Shown here piece after piece: positions 1 to 10,389 of a stretch of DNA of 64,000 bases (positions within the stretch are counted from its first letter, which is position 1; every line of letters starts with the position of its first letter). The DNA lies in NCBI GenBank assembly GCA_010356995.1, contig ML996688.1, forward strand, positions 868,001 to 932,000, read 5' to 3'. Made by a program: the position numbers and the translations under genes. Source of the stretch: Trichodelitschia bisporula (Eukaryota > Ascomycota > Dothideomycetes > Phaeotrichales > Phaeotrichaceae). The notes beneath the pieces were generated by a model that saw only the letters and a list, made by a program, of their open reading frames with translations, was not told where the DNA came from and searched no databases.

Positions 1-1219
1 GATCAGCATGCACCGCCTGCACGCTCGCCGTGATCCCCAGCTGCCCAAGCCGCCGCGCGTCCTCGGGCGATGCCAGCTCGAGGTGCTCGACGCGGTGCCG
101 CCTCCCGGGCGTGCAGGTCGCCAGCGCATCGATGGACATGTGGATCGCCGCATCGCCAATCGCATGCAGCGCAACCTGCAGGCCCGCAGCATCGGCAGCC
201 GCGACGACGGGTCCGAGCATCTCGGCGGTCCAGAGAGGCGGGCAGTGCGTGACCGGGTCGGCGTAGGGCTTGGACAGTGCGGCGGTGCACGCGTCGATCA
301 CGCCGTCGGTAATGATTTTGATTCCCGCGATGCGCAGATTCGGACTGGTTTGCTGACTGTATAGCTCGTTCAGCGCGACGGCCACGCGGACCTGGGCTAG
401 TCCGTCGTCGGGGGTGGACGGCGTGATGAGCCAGTGCGCGGCGATGCGTACGGGGAGTTTCTGGCGAGAGCGTAGTAAGAGGAGTGCATCCCACGCTGCC
501 TGGTCCATGGCCATGTCCACAAGCCCGGTGTACCCGGCGGCGGAGTACTCGTCGATAGCCGTGGACAGCGCAGCGAGCTTGTCTTCTTCCGAGGCGACAG
601 ACGCCAGGTGCGGCCAGACGAGCGTGAGAACGCTGGCCTCGGCGATCAAGCCCGTAGGGTTGCCTGCCTCATCGCGCTCGATGAACCCGCCTGGTTGCGA
701 AGGTAGCTCGGCGACACGCATCTCCTCCAGCGCGGAGGTGGAGCACCACGTGCTGTGCAGGTCTTTAGCGTCGATGAAGATGGGGCGCGGATCCAGATCG
801 TCGATCATCGATGCTAGGGCTTTGCCATCCGTCATGCTGTGCATCCAGCCGCGGCAGAGGATGCGGGGCAGGTGCGGGTGGGCGGCGGCGTAGGCGGTGA
901 TGCTGGACCGGATGGAGGGCAGGTCTGTGCAGGTGCTCAGGTCGAGCTTGGTGAGTGAGAGGCCGAGGAGGAGGAGGTGCATGTGGCTGTCTATAAAGCC
1001 GGGGAGGATGATTTTGTTGTCCAGTGAGAGGGTTTGGAAGCCGTTTTCACGGGCGGAGGTGACGACAGCACCGGTGCTGGGCCCGATGTGGGTGATCAGG
1101 CGGTTTTGGATGATCATGCATTCTTGGAAGGCATTTTGGTCCACCTTAATGGGATCTTGGGGTGCGAAGAAGCGGCCATTTTGCAGGATAAGGCCCGGTT
1201 CAGGGGATGATGTCGCCAT
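1..1219 (-). CDS. YtcJ-like amidohydrolase, 3' part beyond window
   Basis: The frame is open without introns from the ATG at 1219 to the window edge, about 406 residues, so the C-terminus is missing. An N-terminal beta strand region leads into ILPGFIDSHMH (H79, H81), the metal-binding HxH that opens the amidohydrolase TIM barrel. Further along come AGIKIITDGVID and ALHAIGDAAI, both typical of the YtcJ/amidohydrolase_3 family, with a VEHLE histidine motif near the edge. Family members are metal-dependent hydrolases acting on amides, formamides or related C-N bonds; the substrate cannot be told here. No signal peptide is visible, so it is probably cytosolic. The family call is secure and the substrate is unknown. 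Confidence 0.88.
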   Translation of the reverse strand, partial: MATSSPEPGLILQNGRFFAPQDPIKVDQNAFQECMIIQNRLITHIGPSTGAVVTSARENGFQTLSLDNKIILPGFIDSHMHLLLLGLSLTKLDLSTCTDLPSIRSSITAYAAAHPHLPRILCRGWMHSMTDGKALASMIDDLDPRPIFIDAKDLHSTWCSTSALEEMRVAELPSQPGGFIERDEAGNPTGLIAEASVLTLVWPHLASVASEEDKLAALSTAIDEYSAAGYTGLVDMAMDQAAWDALLLLRSRQKLPVRIAAHWLITPSTPDDGLAQVRVAVALNELYSQQTSPNLRIAGIKIITDGVIDACTAALSKPYADPVTHCPPLWTAEMLGPVVAAADAAGLQVALHAIGDAAIHMSIDALATCTPGRRHRVEHLELASPEDARRLGQLGITASVQAVHAD

Positions 1220-1578
1220 GATGGTGGTGGGAAGGCCTGTTCGAAGCGCGATGTTGAGATAAGGCTGCGAAGCTTCGGCCGCCAGATCGTCAACTCGCAT
1301 AACATCCCTGTTCACGTGTATTGATCTTATTGATCGCTTAGGGAGGCAAAGCAAAATTCAGCAGATCCGCTTTTATGGGCTTTCTATGCATACCAAATGG
1401 TCAAGCCAAAGTTCTTTCGGGACTATGCAAAAGGGACTATTGCAAAACCATAGGTTCATGATGATACGGAGCTAGACTAGGGTACCCGAGTAGACGCCCA
1501 TGGCATTGCTTCGCGCCTCTGGCAGATAGAAGTATCAGAAATGAAATTCTCGAAACTCGTAAACACATGCCTAGTTAC
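1220..1578. other. intergenic, tail-to-promoter
   Basis: Upstream of the amidohydrolase and downstream of the FAD monooxygenase stop. It is AT-richer than the flanking genes. I see no coding frame, repeat or RNA gene. Confidence 0.6.
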
Positions 1579-3175
1579 TCAGAGGATAAGCTCCGCCTCA
1601 CGAGTGTGTCGAGCGTATTCGACTACATCATGAGCGTACAGATAATCCTGAAGGAGCTTCGCTGGAATTCGAGCCGAGTCAGTGAGCGATAAGGGCAAGC
1701 ATAAAGTATTAAAAACGGTGCGAGGAGCGAGGCAAAGAGATGAGATTGAAGACGCAAAACTCACCATCCAGCGTTGTCTTCCCGATTAACTGCGTCCTGG
1801 ACAATTCTTCCACCACCGAGGCCCTCCCATACCGAACCTGGTGCCACAGTTTAAGCAGTGCCGGAACCTGATCCGCCGCTGTACCACGCCTAAACAGTGG
1901 TCCTAGGGCACCAGCATCTTCAATTGCCTGGGAACCACCCTGTGCTCGATCTATAGCCATCAGTTACTTAGCTGGCAAAAGGCCGGCGGACCTACGGGGT
2001 AAAGTGGGATGTGCCGCATCTCCGATCAAACACACACGTCCGCGGATCCATGATGGAATCGGCTCTCGCTGTAGAAACGGGAAATGGCGGATGTTGTGCG
2101 CCTTGCGGAGACATGCTAGTATCCCAGGTGGGAATTCTGAGAACTCGGAGAGGAGAGCATCTGTTGAAGAAACCGAATACCAGGATTCCGGGGACGAAGA
2201 AGGCTTCCCGTCTGCTGTTTTAGAAGCGGGCTCCGGATGGATGCAAACGAAGTTGATCAACTCGTTATTACGGCACGGATAGGCGACAACGCGCTTGGTG
2301 GGAGTGGCGAAGATGTGGTTTCCGCCGTCGATGAAGACTGCGTCACAGTCAATATCATCGCCTATCTCTTTGGCCTCGATAATGAATCGATAACAAGCCT
2401 CGCCAATGTGATATGGTTTGGAGCCGCCAAAAACCAGATCGCGTGTGCGGGACTTCCGATGATCAGCCAGGCCCGCTTTCCGTTATTCGGACCGCCTTAC
2501 ATGTACGCCGTCAGCTGCTATGACCATATCTGCCTGATACTCTTCACCATTCACCAGCGTCAGCTTCCCATGATCCGGATCGATACTGACAACTTTGGAA
2601 CGAAGGTGTAGCTCTGGGACTGGATCCTGGGATGTTGTAGGATTGAAAGCGAGATGCTTCAACTCATTATGGAGGTCGACGCGGTGAGTGAGGTACCATT
2701 CCTACTCTATTAGCAGCAGCAAAGCGAACGCCATGAGACCCTACAGCTCCATAGAGCGCGCGCATATCGTGGAACACCTTGCTGATGGTTTCTCCAGTCG
2801 TGCCATTATGCAATGCTAGCTGCTCAATCATAAGTCTCGCTACTAAGCTACCTGGGTGCTTTATGCCACGCAACTTACACTGTAACAAGAGACGGCCTTC
2901 ATACGTTCTGGGTCGTACTGAAGCCATTCCAAGACTCGCGTAGCATTCGGTGTCACGTGAATGGCCGCTCCGATTTCGTTCTGAAAATCCGATTGTTCAA
3001 AAATGTATTATCGTTCAGTCAGGTTTAACATAGAGAGCATCAAGGAACATATCTTGACATTGTGGCCGCTCCTCCGTAGCGCGACAGCCGCAGAAAGGCC
3101 AGCAATGCCGGCTCCAATGACAGCAACATTGAGTGTCGGCTTTGGATCAAGCGCAGAAGCGCTGAGCTGGGCCAT
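1579..3175 (-). CDS. FAD-dependent monooxygenase (salicylate hydroxylase-like), 7 exons
   Basis: Exons: 3053-3175, 2879-3004, 2745-2819, 2501-2701, 1996-2452, 1765-1950, 1579-1661. Phases agree at each junction and give 416 residues, normal for the family. The Rossmann motif GAGIAG is at 21-26, ADGVH at about 171-175, and the second FAD motif GDAAHP at about 319-324, followed after an intron by HRAQGGSQAIEDAGALG. Group A flavoprotein monooxygenases use NAD(P)H and O2 to hydroxylate aromatic or related substrates; the substrate here is unknown. Five introns are GT-AG (43-103 nt). The first, 3005-3052, begins AT and ends AC: only that excision yields the family-typical IFEQSDFQNEIGAAI, while the nearest GT/AG pair shifts the frame. 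The gene is probably intact. The alternative is a gene damaged at this splice site. Confidence 0.85.
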
Positions 3176-3597
3176 GATGATGAAGTTGACGGAACGGTTT
3201 CTCGGAAAACATAGCTCCCCGCATTTCTTTATAGGGACCCGCTGTGATAGAAGTGAATGTCCCGACGTTGTGTAACATCCCAAGGGAAGCCTCCACCCGA
3301 CCCCTGCTGGTAAGGCGCACTGGACGAAAATGAGCCAATGGAGTACGGATGTATGCATATCGGAATAACCATGCGGCAACTTCATGGCTCTGTATGCTCT
3401 GTGGGAGGTTGGTTGAATTGGACAGGAGAGCTGTACAGACGGATCGGGAGGCCTGAACGAGATCGCAATTGGATTTGGGGGCTTCATGTTTCTCCAGCAA
3501 GCAGTGAATATGATGGTCCATGGCAAGATGTTCCATGGTCATTTCATTCGTATATGTCCGCTTGCTCTCACAGCATTCCCGTTCCTATCGGCAAACA
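3176..3597. other. intergenic between two minus-strand genes
   Basis: Holds the promoter of the FAD monooxygenase and the 3' end of the D-2-hydroxyacid dehydrogenase transcript. Open frames on both strands lack any recognisable domain. No RNA gene or repeat seen. Confidence 0.5.
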
Positions 3598-4641
3598 TTA
3601 CACGCGGACAGGGTGCGAGTCCCTCCGCACCAGCAAGTGACCATTCTTGAGCAGTGAATTCGGACAGGGCTGTCCCTGTAGGAAGTCTTCCAGGTTGTGT
3701 AGTGTAGTACCTGATATCTCCTCCAGCGCCTCCTCTGTGAAGAATGCCTGGTGCCCACAGATGATAACATTCGGAAACGTCAGCAGCCGCATCAGCACGT
3801 CGTCGTGGATGATCTCGCCAGAATGGTCGCCATAGAAGACGGCCGCTTCAGCCTCATAAACGTCCAACGCGAGCCCTCCGAGATGTTGAGCTTTCAGCGA
3901 CGCAACTACGGCATTGGTGTCGATCAACCCGCCACGTGAAGTATTGACCAACATGGCGCCCTTCTTCATCTGCGACAGTGTCTTCTCGTTGATGATATGC
4001 CAGGTGCTCTCGATGAGTGGGCAGTGTAGGCTGATGATGTCGCTTTGCCCAAGCACTTGCTCCAACTCCATGAACTCGACAAAAGACTCAAGCTCGGCAG
4101 CAGGATAGGGATCGTAGGCGAGCAGACGGCAGCCGAAACCACGCATGATATGCGCAAAAGCGACGCCAATCTTCCCTGTTCCCACGATACCCACGGTCTT
4201 GCCTCGGATGGTAAAGCCCAGAAGGCCTTCCAGATTGAAGTTGCCTTCACGTACGCGGTTGAAGGCCCGATGCGTCTTGCGGTTTAGGGTCTGGATGAGC
4301 GCGACAGCGAACTCGGCCACAGCAGCCGGCGAATAGGACGGCACATTGGCTACGAAGAGACCCAAGGCTTCGGCTGCCACGAGGTCGACATTGTTGTAAC
4401 CGGCGCAGCGCAGGAGCACGGCTCGAACACCATGCCCAACCAAGGCTGTGAGGACGTCTGCGTTCAGGACATCGTTGACGAAGACGCAGACAGCTTCGTT
4501 ATCGGCGGCGAGGATAGCGGTTTCGGTGTTGAGGGCGAAGGTGTGGTAGGTGACTTCCAGAGACGGGTGCTTCTCGCCGCGGACAAGCTCGAGAAACTTT
4601 TTGTCGTGCGGCTGGACGCTGAAGACGGCGAGCTTCGGCAT
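3598..4641 (-). CDS. D-lactate dehydrogenase / D-2-hydroxyacid dehydrogenase
   Basis: Single exon, 347 residues from MPKLAVF. An upstream in-frame ATG at 4749 would add 36 residues with no clear targeting signal, so I prefer the inner start. It reduces 2-oxo acids such as pyruvate to D-2-hydroxyacids with NADH. The NAD-binding motif GIVGTGKIG is at 151-159. The catalytic triad of the family is present: R236 in NTSRG, E265 in DVYEAE and H297 in GHQAF. The matching R/E/H positions and the length point to the D-lactate dehydrogenase branch rather than the phosphoglycerate or formate dehydrogenase branches. Cytosolic by default. It is tandem with the FAD monooxygenase, but nothing links their functions. 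Confidence 0.92.
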   Translation of the reverse strand: MPKLAVFSVQPHDKKFLELVRGEKHPSLEVTYHTFALNTETAILAADNEAVCVFVNDVLNADVLTALVGHGVRAVLLRCAGYNNVDLVAAEALGLFVANVPSYSPAAVAEFAVALIQTLNRKTHRAFNRVREGNFNLEGLLGFTIRGKTVGIVGTGKIGVAFAHIMRGFGCRLLAYDPYPAAELESFVEFMELEQVLGQSDIISLHCPLIESTWHIINEKTLSQMKKGAMLVNTSRGGLIDTNAVVASLKAQHLGGLALDVYEAEAAVFYGDHSGEIIHDDVLMRLLTFPNVIICGHQAFFTEEALEEISGTTLHNLEDFLQGQPCPNSLLKNGHLLVRRDSHPVRV

Positions 4642-5643
4642 GGCGGATGATGGAATTACTACGTAGAGGGGTTGCTGAGGTACGCAGTGGTACGGTACCG
4701 TAGTGGGGAACCTGGGGAGTTGTGGGGCAAACGACAAGCGTTTCAGCAAAGCCGCCTTGGGGTATGCCCAGAATCACGCATCCACTGTGAACAGAAGTCG
4801 ACTGTCACAAAGGGTTGGCGCGCTCAGCCTCACTGCCTTGGAAGGTGTGGTTTGAGATTTGGAGGCCATGGCGAACCGCGAATGGCCAGTCGAAGTTGTT
4901 TGAGTTGTCGGCATTTGGATGCAAACATGACTGCACTCAAGACAACGACAGAAGTGTCCGAATGGAGAGAATTGCAGGCTGGGAGCAGTGATTACGTTCT
5001 TGAGCTTACTACCTATCGGTGGAATCCCATGGATACCGGATGTGACGGTAGGCCCGATAATAATAGTGGTGGTACTACTACTACGTAGTTCTAACGAAGA
5101 GTTCGGAATAGAAGTTCGGAGTCTCTCACCAGCGGCCGACACGTGCATCAGCCGTCGGAGCCCGCCGACAAGCCACGCCACCAGCCCCGAGTTCCCCGAG
5201 CTCGACCGAGTGCGCCGGTCCAACCAGCGCCTGTCGTCCTCGATATCTCCAACCTCATCACTCCACCACAACAATTCCACTACCGACCATTGGCTCCCTG
5301 TGTTCCTTTCCACGAACCTTCTGCTTTTGGCAATGATGGCATATGTGCTCACTAACTGTGCTAGCCGCTTCATGATGCCGTTACTGGCATCGCCTGACCT
5401 TTTGGCTGCGAAAATAGGAAAACGAGCTCGGCTAGACGTTCCCCTCAGTTCATGTTGAAGCAGCTAACGGTATGTCGGATGGGTGAGAGGTCTCATCGTA
5501 TATAAGAAAGGAATTCCACTCTCCAGTTTCCTCCATCCAGTCAATCATCAGCATCCAGCATCCAGTCACATCTCGACTTCCTCAGCCTCAAATCTCCATC
5601 CTCACAGCCCTTTCTCCCCAAACTTTTCATCCCATCAACAACA
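4642..5643. other. divergent intergenic region
   Basis: Shared upstream region of the D-2-hydroxyacid dehydrogenase (minus) and the small membrane-protein gene (plus). Overlapping open frames on both strands between about 4774 and 5458 carry no family motif and I do not call them. A pyrimidine-rich leader (about 5520-5640) follows a TATA element and precedes the plus-strand ATG, as is usual in fungal promoters. Confidence 0.5.
5499..5505 (+). promoter_or_regulatory. TATA box
   Basis: TATATAA lies 139 bases before the ATG at 5644 and is followed by a CT-rich stretch, the usual fungal core promoter arrangement. It probably drives the small membrane-protein gene. Confidence 0.45.
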
Positions 5644-5902
5644 ATGCCTTCCTCGTCTCCTGTCCGCCGCTTCATGGCCTCGGCCGGTCTACACTTTAAT
5701 GGCCCGGCACGTCTGCCTACCCACCCGCACGACATGAGGTTCTTTGCTCGCCGCCTCGGTCGCACAGCCGGAACGTACGCTTTCCCCACATCCTTCACTC
5801 CGCTTACCCTTCTGACATTAACTCAGTTTCGTTCCTGCTGCCGCCCTCTTCCTTGGCTGGCCCTTAATGGCTTCGGCCTTCTTTAGCCGCTCGGGCATTT
5901 GA
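5644..5902 (+). CDS. small membrane protein with in-frame UGA
   Basis: Exon 1 is 5644-5774, then a 52-nt GT-AG intron (5775-5826) with a CTGAC branch site, and exon 2 runs to a TGA at 5900-5902. The product is 68 residues. An Arg/Ser-rich N-terminus (RRF, RRLGR) could be a mitochondrial presequence. It leads into one hydrophobic segment, VPAAALFLGWPLMASAFF. The same frame continues past the TGA for 62 more sense codons, to a TGA at 6089-6091, with a protein-like composition including WEITSMEPEQL and SRYSQYANEVIEF. The alternatives are a 68-residue protein, a 131-residue read-through product, or a recently truncated longer gene. I do not recognise the family. Confidence 0.55.
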
Positions 5903-6091
5903 CTCTTCTCACCCCTCCTCTATTTTGTCGACGGCCTCGAGGTGTCGCCCGAGCCAGCACCTTCCAATGCCTGGGAAATCACCAGCATGGAACCGGAGCA
6001 GCTCGAGCGGCTGAATCGTGACAGTCGATACAGCCAGTACGCGAACGAGGTTATCGAATTCATCATCATGGAGGAGGGGATGCTTGGGTGA

Positions 6092-7259
6092 TAGAGCCAC
6101 AAGCTGACCAGCTTTTTATGGTACATGAGGCCGATGTGCCTGGGACGACTTGCATTTTTTGGAGTTTTGTAAGGATTGGCGGGGAGTTTTTGAGCTTTAC
6201 GAATTGCCTTTGGATGGCGAAATGGCCCATGGGCAAATAGCCTTGAGCCTTCGGAGGCCATCATGGATGAGAGGCCTCACTAGAACATCTCACATCTGAA
6301 TTGAAAAGCATTTGGAAAAGACCTTCATGCCGCTTGTGGATGCCTACCGTACATGCATCAGAGAGTGGTTTCATGTCACGTGAAACGATTCCGAGCCTTC
6401 CACAACGTCATGAACGGGGATACTTCAGCAGCTCCACTTCGTTGCAAGCCTTAAACGAGGGAACGAGTCCCAGGGCATCCATTTCGCTCCCGTGTCTTAC
6501 GGCACAGAAGGTTCAGACGATCTACGACATGTGCGCTAATATCGCCGGGGGCCAGCCCGACCTTCATGCCTGAAACCTTCGATGCCGGCAGTGCTCCCGT
6601 CATTGCTAGCGAACGCTGGATCGAGGTAGGGTCAATAGGCTTGTCAATATCTATCCCTCTGCATGCCGACAGCTGACACTGGATTGGACAACATAGTGAT
6701 CTTCAGAATGACAAAGCGTATAATTTGCCGCACATACTTCCCGGCTCAGTGGCCACAGACAGGGCTGCGACTTGTTCAGCCACGACTTACCCCGGTTCCC
6801 AGCTTGACAAGCGAGATGCACTTCATCTATACAGTCGAGATGGCAGAGCGCTCAGACAGTAGATCTCCTCCCAGACCAGCCCTAGCCCTAGCCGATTTCC
6901 GATCCCGAGCTTTTCATCATCGCACCTGCACTTCGCATATAGCGACCCTCCAATCTGCCACCTATCGTTCGCCCTAGAATGTTCATGTCCCCTTTGACTC
7001 GTGCATTTTTTATAGCGCTGCCGAGCTCTGGCACGCGGCGCCATATTAAGCGGACGAGGTTGAGTGACGACCTCTGCGCGCCAGGTGAAAACTAGCGAAT
7101 GTTGCGAGACCTAAATTTTAGCCATCTCAGTATTTGGCAATCGTGAAATCGATGAACCTTATAACACAGAGATCCGCAGTTTCATGATGACTTCTCTTCC
7201 CACGGTGCCACCAGGACAGGCCCCTACCACTCGTTTCTCGACGACTCCGTACGCCCACC
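6092..7259. other. intergenic, no gene recognised
   Basis: Downstream of the small membrane protein and upstream of the secreted hydrolase-like gene. Short frames exist on both strands but none shows a domain, signal peptide or clean splice structure. Confidence 0.5.
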
Positions 7260-8344
7260 ATGAAGTCGACCTTCAGCATCCTCGCTCTCGCGGCCCTCGG
7301 GTCAGCGCAGAAAGGGAACTTTCCCGCCAAAGGCGACGGCGACTTCGCCGGCGGCATCTTCGGCATCAGCCTTACCGACCTGTCCGGCGTGATGATGAAA
7401 TCCGGCATGGACAAGTTCTTCGGCACGGGCTCGGAATCGCCCAAGGGCGCGAAACAGGGTACCATTCAGTCGACACCCGGCTCCGGACCGTACCCGGCGA
7501 AATGGTTCACTGACCCGTCGCTTCCACGTCACGTCATCTACGCGCCTAAGACTCCACCTCCCGTCAAGATGCCCGTTGTCGCGTGGGGTAATGGCGCCTG
7601 CGGCATGGACGGCACTGGCTTCGCCAACTTCCTGCTCGAGATCGCGTCGCACGGCTACTTGGTCATTGCAGACGGGCCGCCCGGCGGGGGCAGCGGTGGC
7701 TCAGCCAAGGGGGGGTCGGCGAAGGGTGGATCGGGTGGCGTACTCGGTGCACTTTCCGGTGGAAACGGCGGAGGCGGGCAGAGCAAGGTGCAGGACATGC
7801 GCGACTCATTCGAGTGGGCGATCAAGGGCAATGCTGCCAAGCTCGGCGACATCGACACGAGCAAGATTGCGGCTGCGGGCCAGAGCTGCGGTGGTCATGA
7901 GGCCTACTCCGTTAGCTATCACGACCCGCGCGTCAAGTTGACGATGCTGTTCAACATGGGCATTTACCAGGACAACAAGCGCTATTTGCTGCAGGAACTC
8001 AAGGCGCCTGTCGCCTACTTCCTGGGCGGGCCGAAGGACACCGGCTACCCGAATGTGAGTCGAGCCGTGACGGCGGTATGGGCCGCGAACTAACGTATTG
8101 CCAGGGTGAGAAAGACTACCCGCTTCTGCCCAAGGGCCTGCCGGCCTTCAAGGCCGTCCTCGACACTGGCCATCTCGGAACGTACTGGGCCACCAACGGC
8201 GGCAAGTCCGGCAAGGCTGCGGTAGCGTATCTGGAGTGGCAATTCCGAGGTGATGCCAAGTCGAAAGCCATTTGCCTTGATCCCGCGTCGCCGGGCAGCT
8301 TGGTGTCAGATCACTGGAATGTCACGTACAAGAACTGGACTTAG
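7260..8344 (+). CDS. secreted alpha/beta-hydrolase-fold protein
   Basis: Exons 7260-8054 and 8105-8344, joined across a 50-nt GT-AG intron with a CTAAC branch site; 344 residues. The first 16 or so residues (MKSTFSILALAALGSA) form a signal peptide. The fold is suggested by a beta strand MPVVAWGNGACG, by HGYLVIADGP, and by the nucleophile elbow GQSCGG with S209, followed by an acidic/His-containing tail. This resembles fungal secreted chlorogenase/dienelactone-like hydrolases, but the substrate is not predictable. A Gly/Ser/Lys-rich insert (about 140-173) sits directly after the oxyanion-side strand and is unusual. Likely extracellular. The fold is reasonably sure; the activity is inferred. 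Confidence 0.82.
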
Positions 8345-8675
8345 GAGAGAGGTCATAATGTGCGGGCGGCGCCATAGGGTTGCATTATGTAGCCGTTGAT
8401 AAGAAATGACGCCGGTTTTCGGTTTCCAAAGCATGAGTATCGTAAGCACCGAAAGATGCACTGTAGATGTAGTGTGACAGCCATCCACACTGGATTGGGG
8501 TTAGTCATAAATCTGACCTCAATGTAGTCCGATCTCACCTCTTTAAGACCAGACGATCGTCGCATAGCGCCTGCTGTATCTCCTATGCCATACCAAGGTC
8601 TTGAGGTGTCCAAGGCGGAAGGCTTGGAGATACCGCCGACAGTATAGCCGGGTTGGTCTTCCCCCCGGTAGCCGC
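8345..8675. other. convergent 3' region
   Basis: Lies between the stop codons of the hydrolase-like gene (plus) and the cyclophilin gene (minus). It should hold both 3' UTRs. Nothing else seen. Confidence 0.55.
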
Positions 8676-9259
8676 TCAATCCAGTTCGCCCTTCTCCACA
8701 ATCGAGGCCTGCACAATTCTGACCTCCTCAATCGGTCGATCGTCCTTGTCCGTCCTGACCAATCCCATTCTCTGCACAACCTTCATCCCACTCTTCACCC
8801 GTCCAAAAATCGTATGCTTCCCATCCAGCCAGGGCGTCGGCGCAAGTGTGATGAAGAACTAGCCCACGATCAGCAACCACTCCCACTCACACCATCAACC
8901 AGTCAACCCACCTGACTCCCATTCGTATTCGGCCCACTATTCGCCATACTCAGAATGCCAGCGCCAGTATGCTTCAACGACACGCTGATCTCATCCTCAA
9001 ACTTGTCGCCGTAGATCGATCGCCCGCCGCGGCCGGTGCCCGTCGGATCACCGCCCTGGATCATGAAGCTCGGGATGATGCGGTGGAAGGCGACGCCGTT
9101 GTAGAAGCCGCGTTGCGCGAGCTGGGCGAAGTTCTTGCATGTTTTCGGCGCGTGGTTCTCGTAGAGTTCGACGGTCAAAGTGCCCTGCGGTGGTAAGAGA
9201 GATTGAATGCGCGGGAGTGTTCGTACCAAGTTGGTTTCAATCTGGACTTCGGTCATCAT
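8676..9259 (-). CDS. peptidyl-prolyl cis-trans isomerase, PPIL1-type cyclophilin
   Basis: Exons 9227-9259, 8912-9184 and 8676-8858, with introns of 42 and 53 nt; 162 residues, the usual length of the compact single-domain PPIL1 group. The protein is one cyclophilin barrel. Active-site residues are visible: R46 in [13 protein letters not shown], with F51, M52 and Q54, then W112 (PTPWLDG) and H117. The enzyme isomerises Xaa-Pro bonds, and orthologues of this type associate with the spliceosome; that role is inferred from the family. Two adjacent ATGs (9259 and 9256) can start it. It is divergent to CBP4 across a 381-base gap. Confidence 0.95.
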
Positions 9260-9640
9260 GGTGGCGGAGGGCCCCGTTTAGCTTCGGTAACTATGGGCTC
9301 TGAGCGTGGCGAGTAGAGCTGGAGCGCTTGAGATGGGTTGAGGTTCAATGCACCTTTGACGCGTTTGAGATGGCACTCTTGGCAACCGAATACAGATACG
9401 TCATTCACAGACAGTTACAGCTCAATTCATACGCTTTCTCTTCACATTTAGAATTATCTGTTCTTCAAGCCGCAGCCGGCGACCTGTTCGCTGTCCGGCA
9501 AAACTAGGATGCCAAGCATTTAAGCCATTTCCGCTCCGCCCTCCGCTCCACCCCTCCAGGTCCGGACCTTTCAAGACAAAGACCACCGAGCATCACCCGT
9601 ACATCAGCGGTCTTTACGGTCGCCAATTCTCACCGTCATA
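9260..9640. other. divergent promoter region (cyclophilin / CBP4)
   Basis: A 381-base region between two divergent starts. No RNA gene or repeat seen; a CT-rich stretch lies near 9530-9600 before the CBP4 ATG. Confidence 0.5.
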
Positions 9641-10089
9641 ATGCCGAGTCTAGGAACATGGGCAAAGATGCTTGTGGGGTAAGTATCTTTCCTTCCCTGA
9701 TACTCACTCCCTCGCCCAGGCCGGAGGCTCACCTTGTGCCCAGAGGCGCGGCCATCTGCATTGGTGGCCCGGCGTTCGTGATATGGGTTTCGCCAACTGA
9801 AGAGGAGCTGGTCAAGGTAAAATTCTGCGAGCTCCAAGCTTACGACAGCGTTTACTTATTTTACGTAGAAGTACAATCCCGACCTTCAGAGGCGGTCACG
9901 CGAAAACCGGGAGCAGAGGCAGCAGGAGTTTGACGACTTTGTCACGAGGCTGAAGGAGTATTCGAAGTCCGATAAGCCAAGTAAGAATCTTTCCGGTATT
10001 CCTCTTCATATGTACTTACCTCTACAGTCTGGACCGTCGCCGCCGAAGCTGAAGCAGCAGCGAAGAGCAAGGCAAAGAAGGCGGAGTGA
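9641..10089 (+). CDS. CBP4: CBP4, cytochrome b / complex III assembly factor
   Basis: Four exons (9641-9678, 9744-9816, 9869-9980, 10028-10089) with introns of 65, 52 and 47 nt give 94 residues. The spliced protein has the CBP4 family pattern: an N-terminal [10 protein letters not shown], a membrane segment [14 protein letters not shown], then [15 protein letters not shown] and a charged C-terminal tail with [23 protein letters not shown]4 binds newly made cytochrome b with CBP3-CBP6 at the mitochondrial inner membrane during bc1 complex assembly. The long run of family residues across three splice junctions makes the model firm. The tail ends in an Ala/Lys-rich stretch. Confidence 0.95.
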
Positions 10090-10389
10090 TTTGGGAAATG
10101 TGATTACATTACCCAGTACAATGAGAACAGATTCCTAGCAGCCATCCAGTACATATCCATCCATGTTCCCAAGCGATCACTTAACAGCTAGCACCATTTA
10201 TCCATGCTCTCAAGTGATCACCTAATAGCCTTCATCCTCCAGCCACGTCCACTCGGCCGTTTTAGACGTTTTCTGCGACTCTGGCGCCTTGATAGGAATA
10301 TCGATTTCAGGTGATCCGCGGAGTGACATCGAAGGGGATCGAGAGCCGTCGGTAAACGACGGCGACTCCTGGGGAGTCAGTATGAAATT
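10090..10389. other. convergent 3' region
   Basis: 3' UTRs of CBP4 (plus) and the RRM protein (minus). Two short near-copies of a motif (ccatccatgttcccaagcgatcac near 10152-10175 and a similar stretch near 10200-10222) are visible; no gene. Confidence 0.45.

Noticed and set aside
1709-2260. The FAD monooxygenase at first looks frameshifted and broken
   Set aside because: Small introns with CTGAT/CTAAT branch sites explain every apparent break, and the spliced frame is complete.
4774-5458. Overlapping open frames of 199 and 156 residues on opposite strands
   Set aside because: They are antisense to each other in a divergent promoter. The plus frame has two hydrophobic runs but no start context, splicing or family motif.
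8903-9259. Cyclophilin apparently truncated at its C-terminus
   Set aside because: A 53-nt intron leads to a last exon with the conserved W and H residues; the protein is full length.
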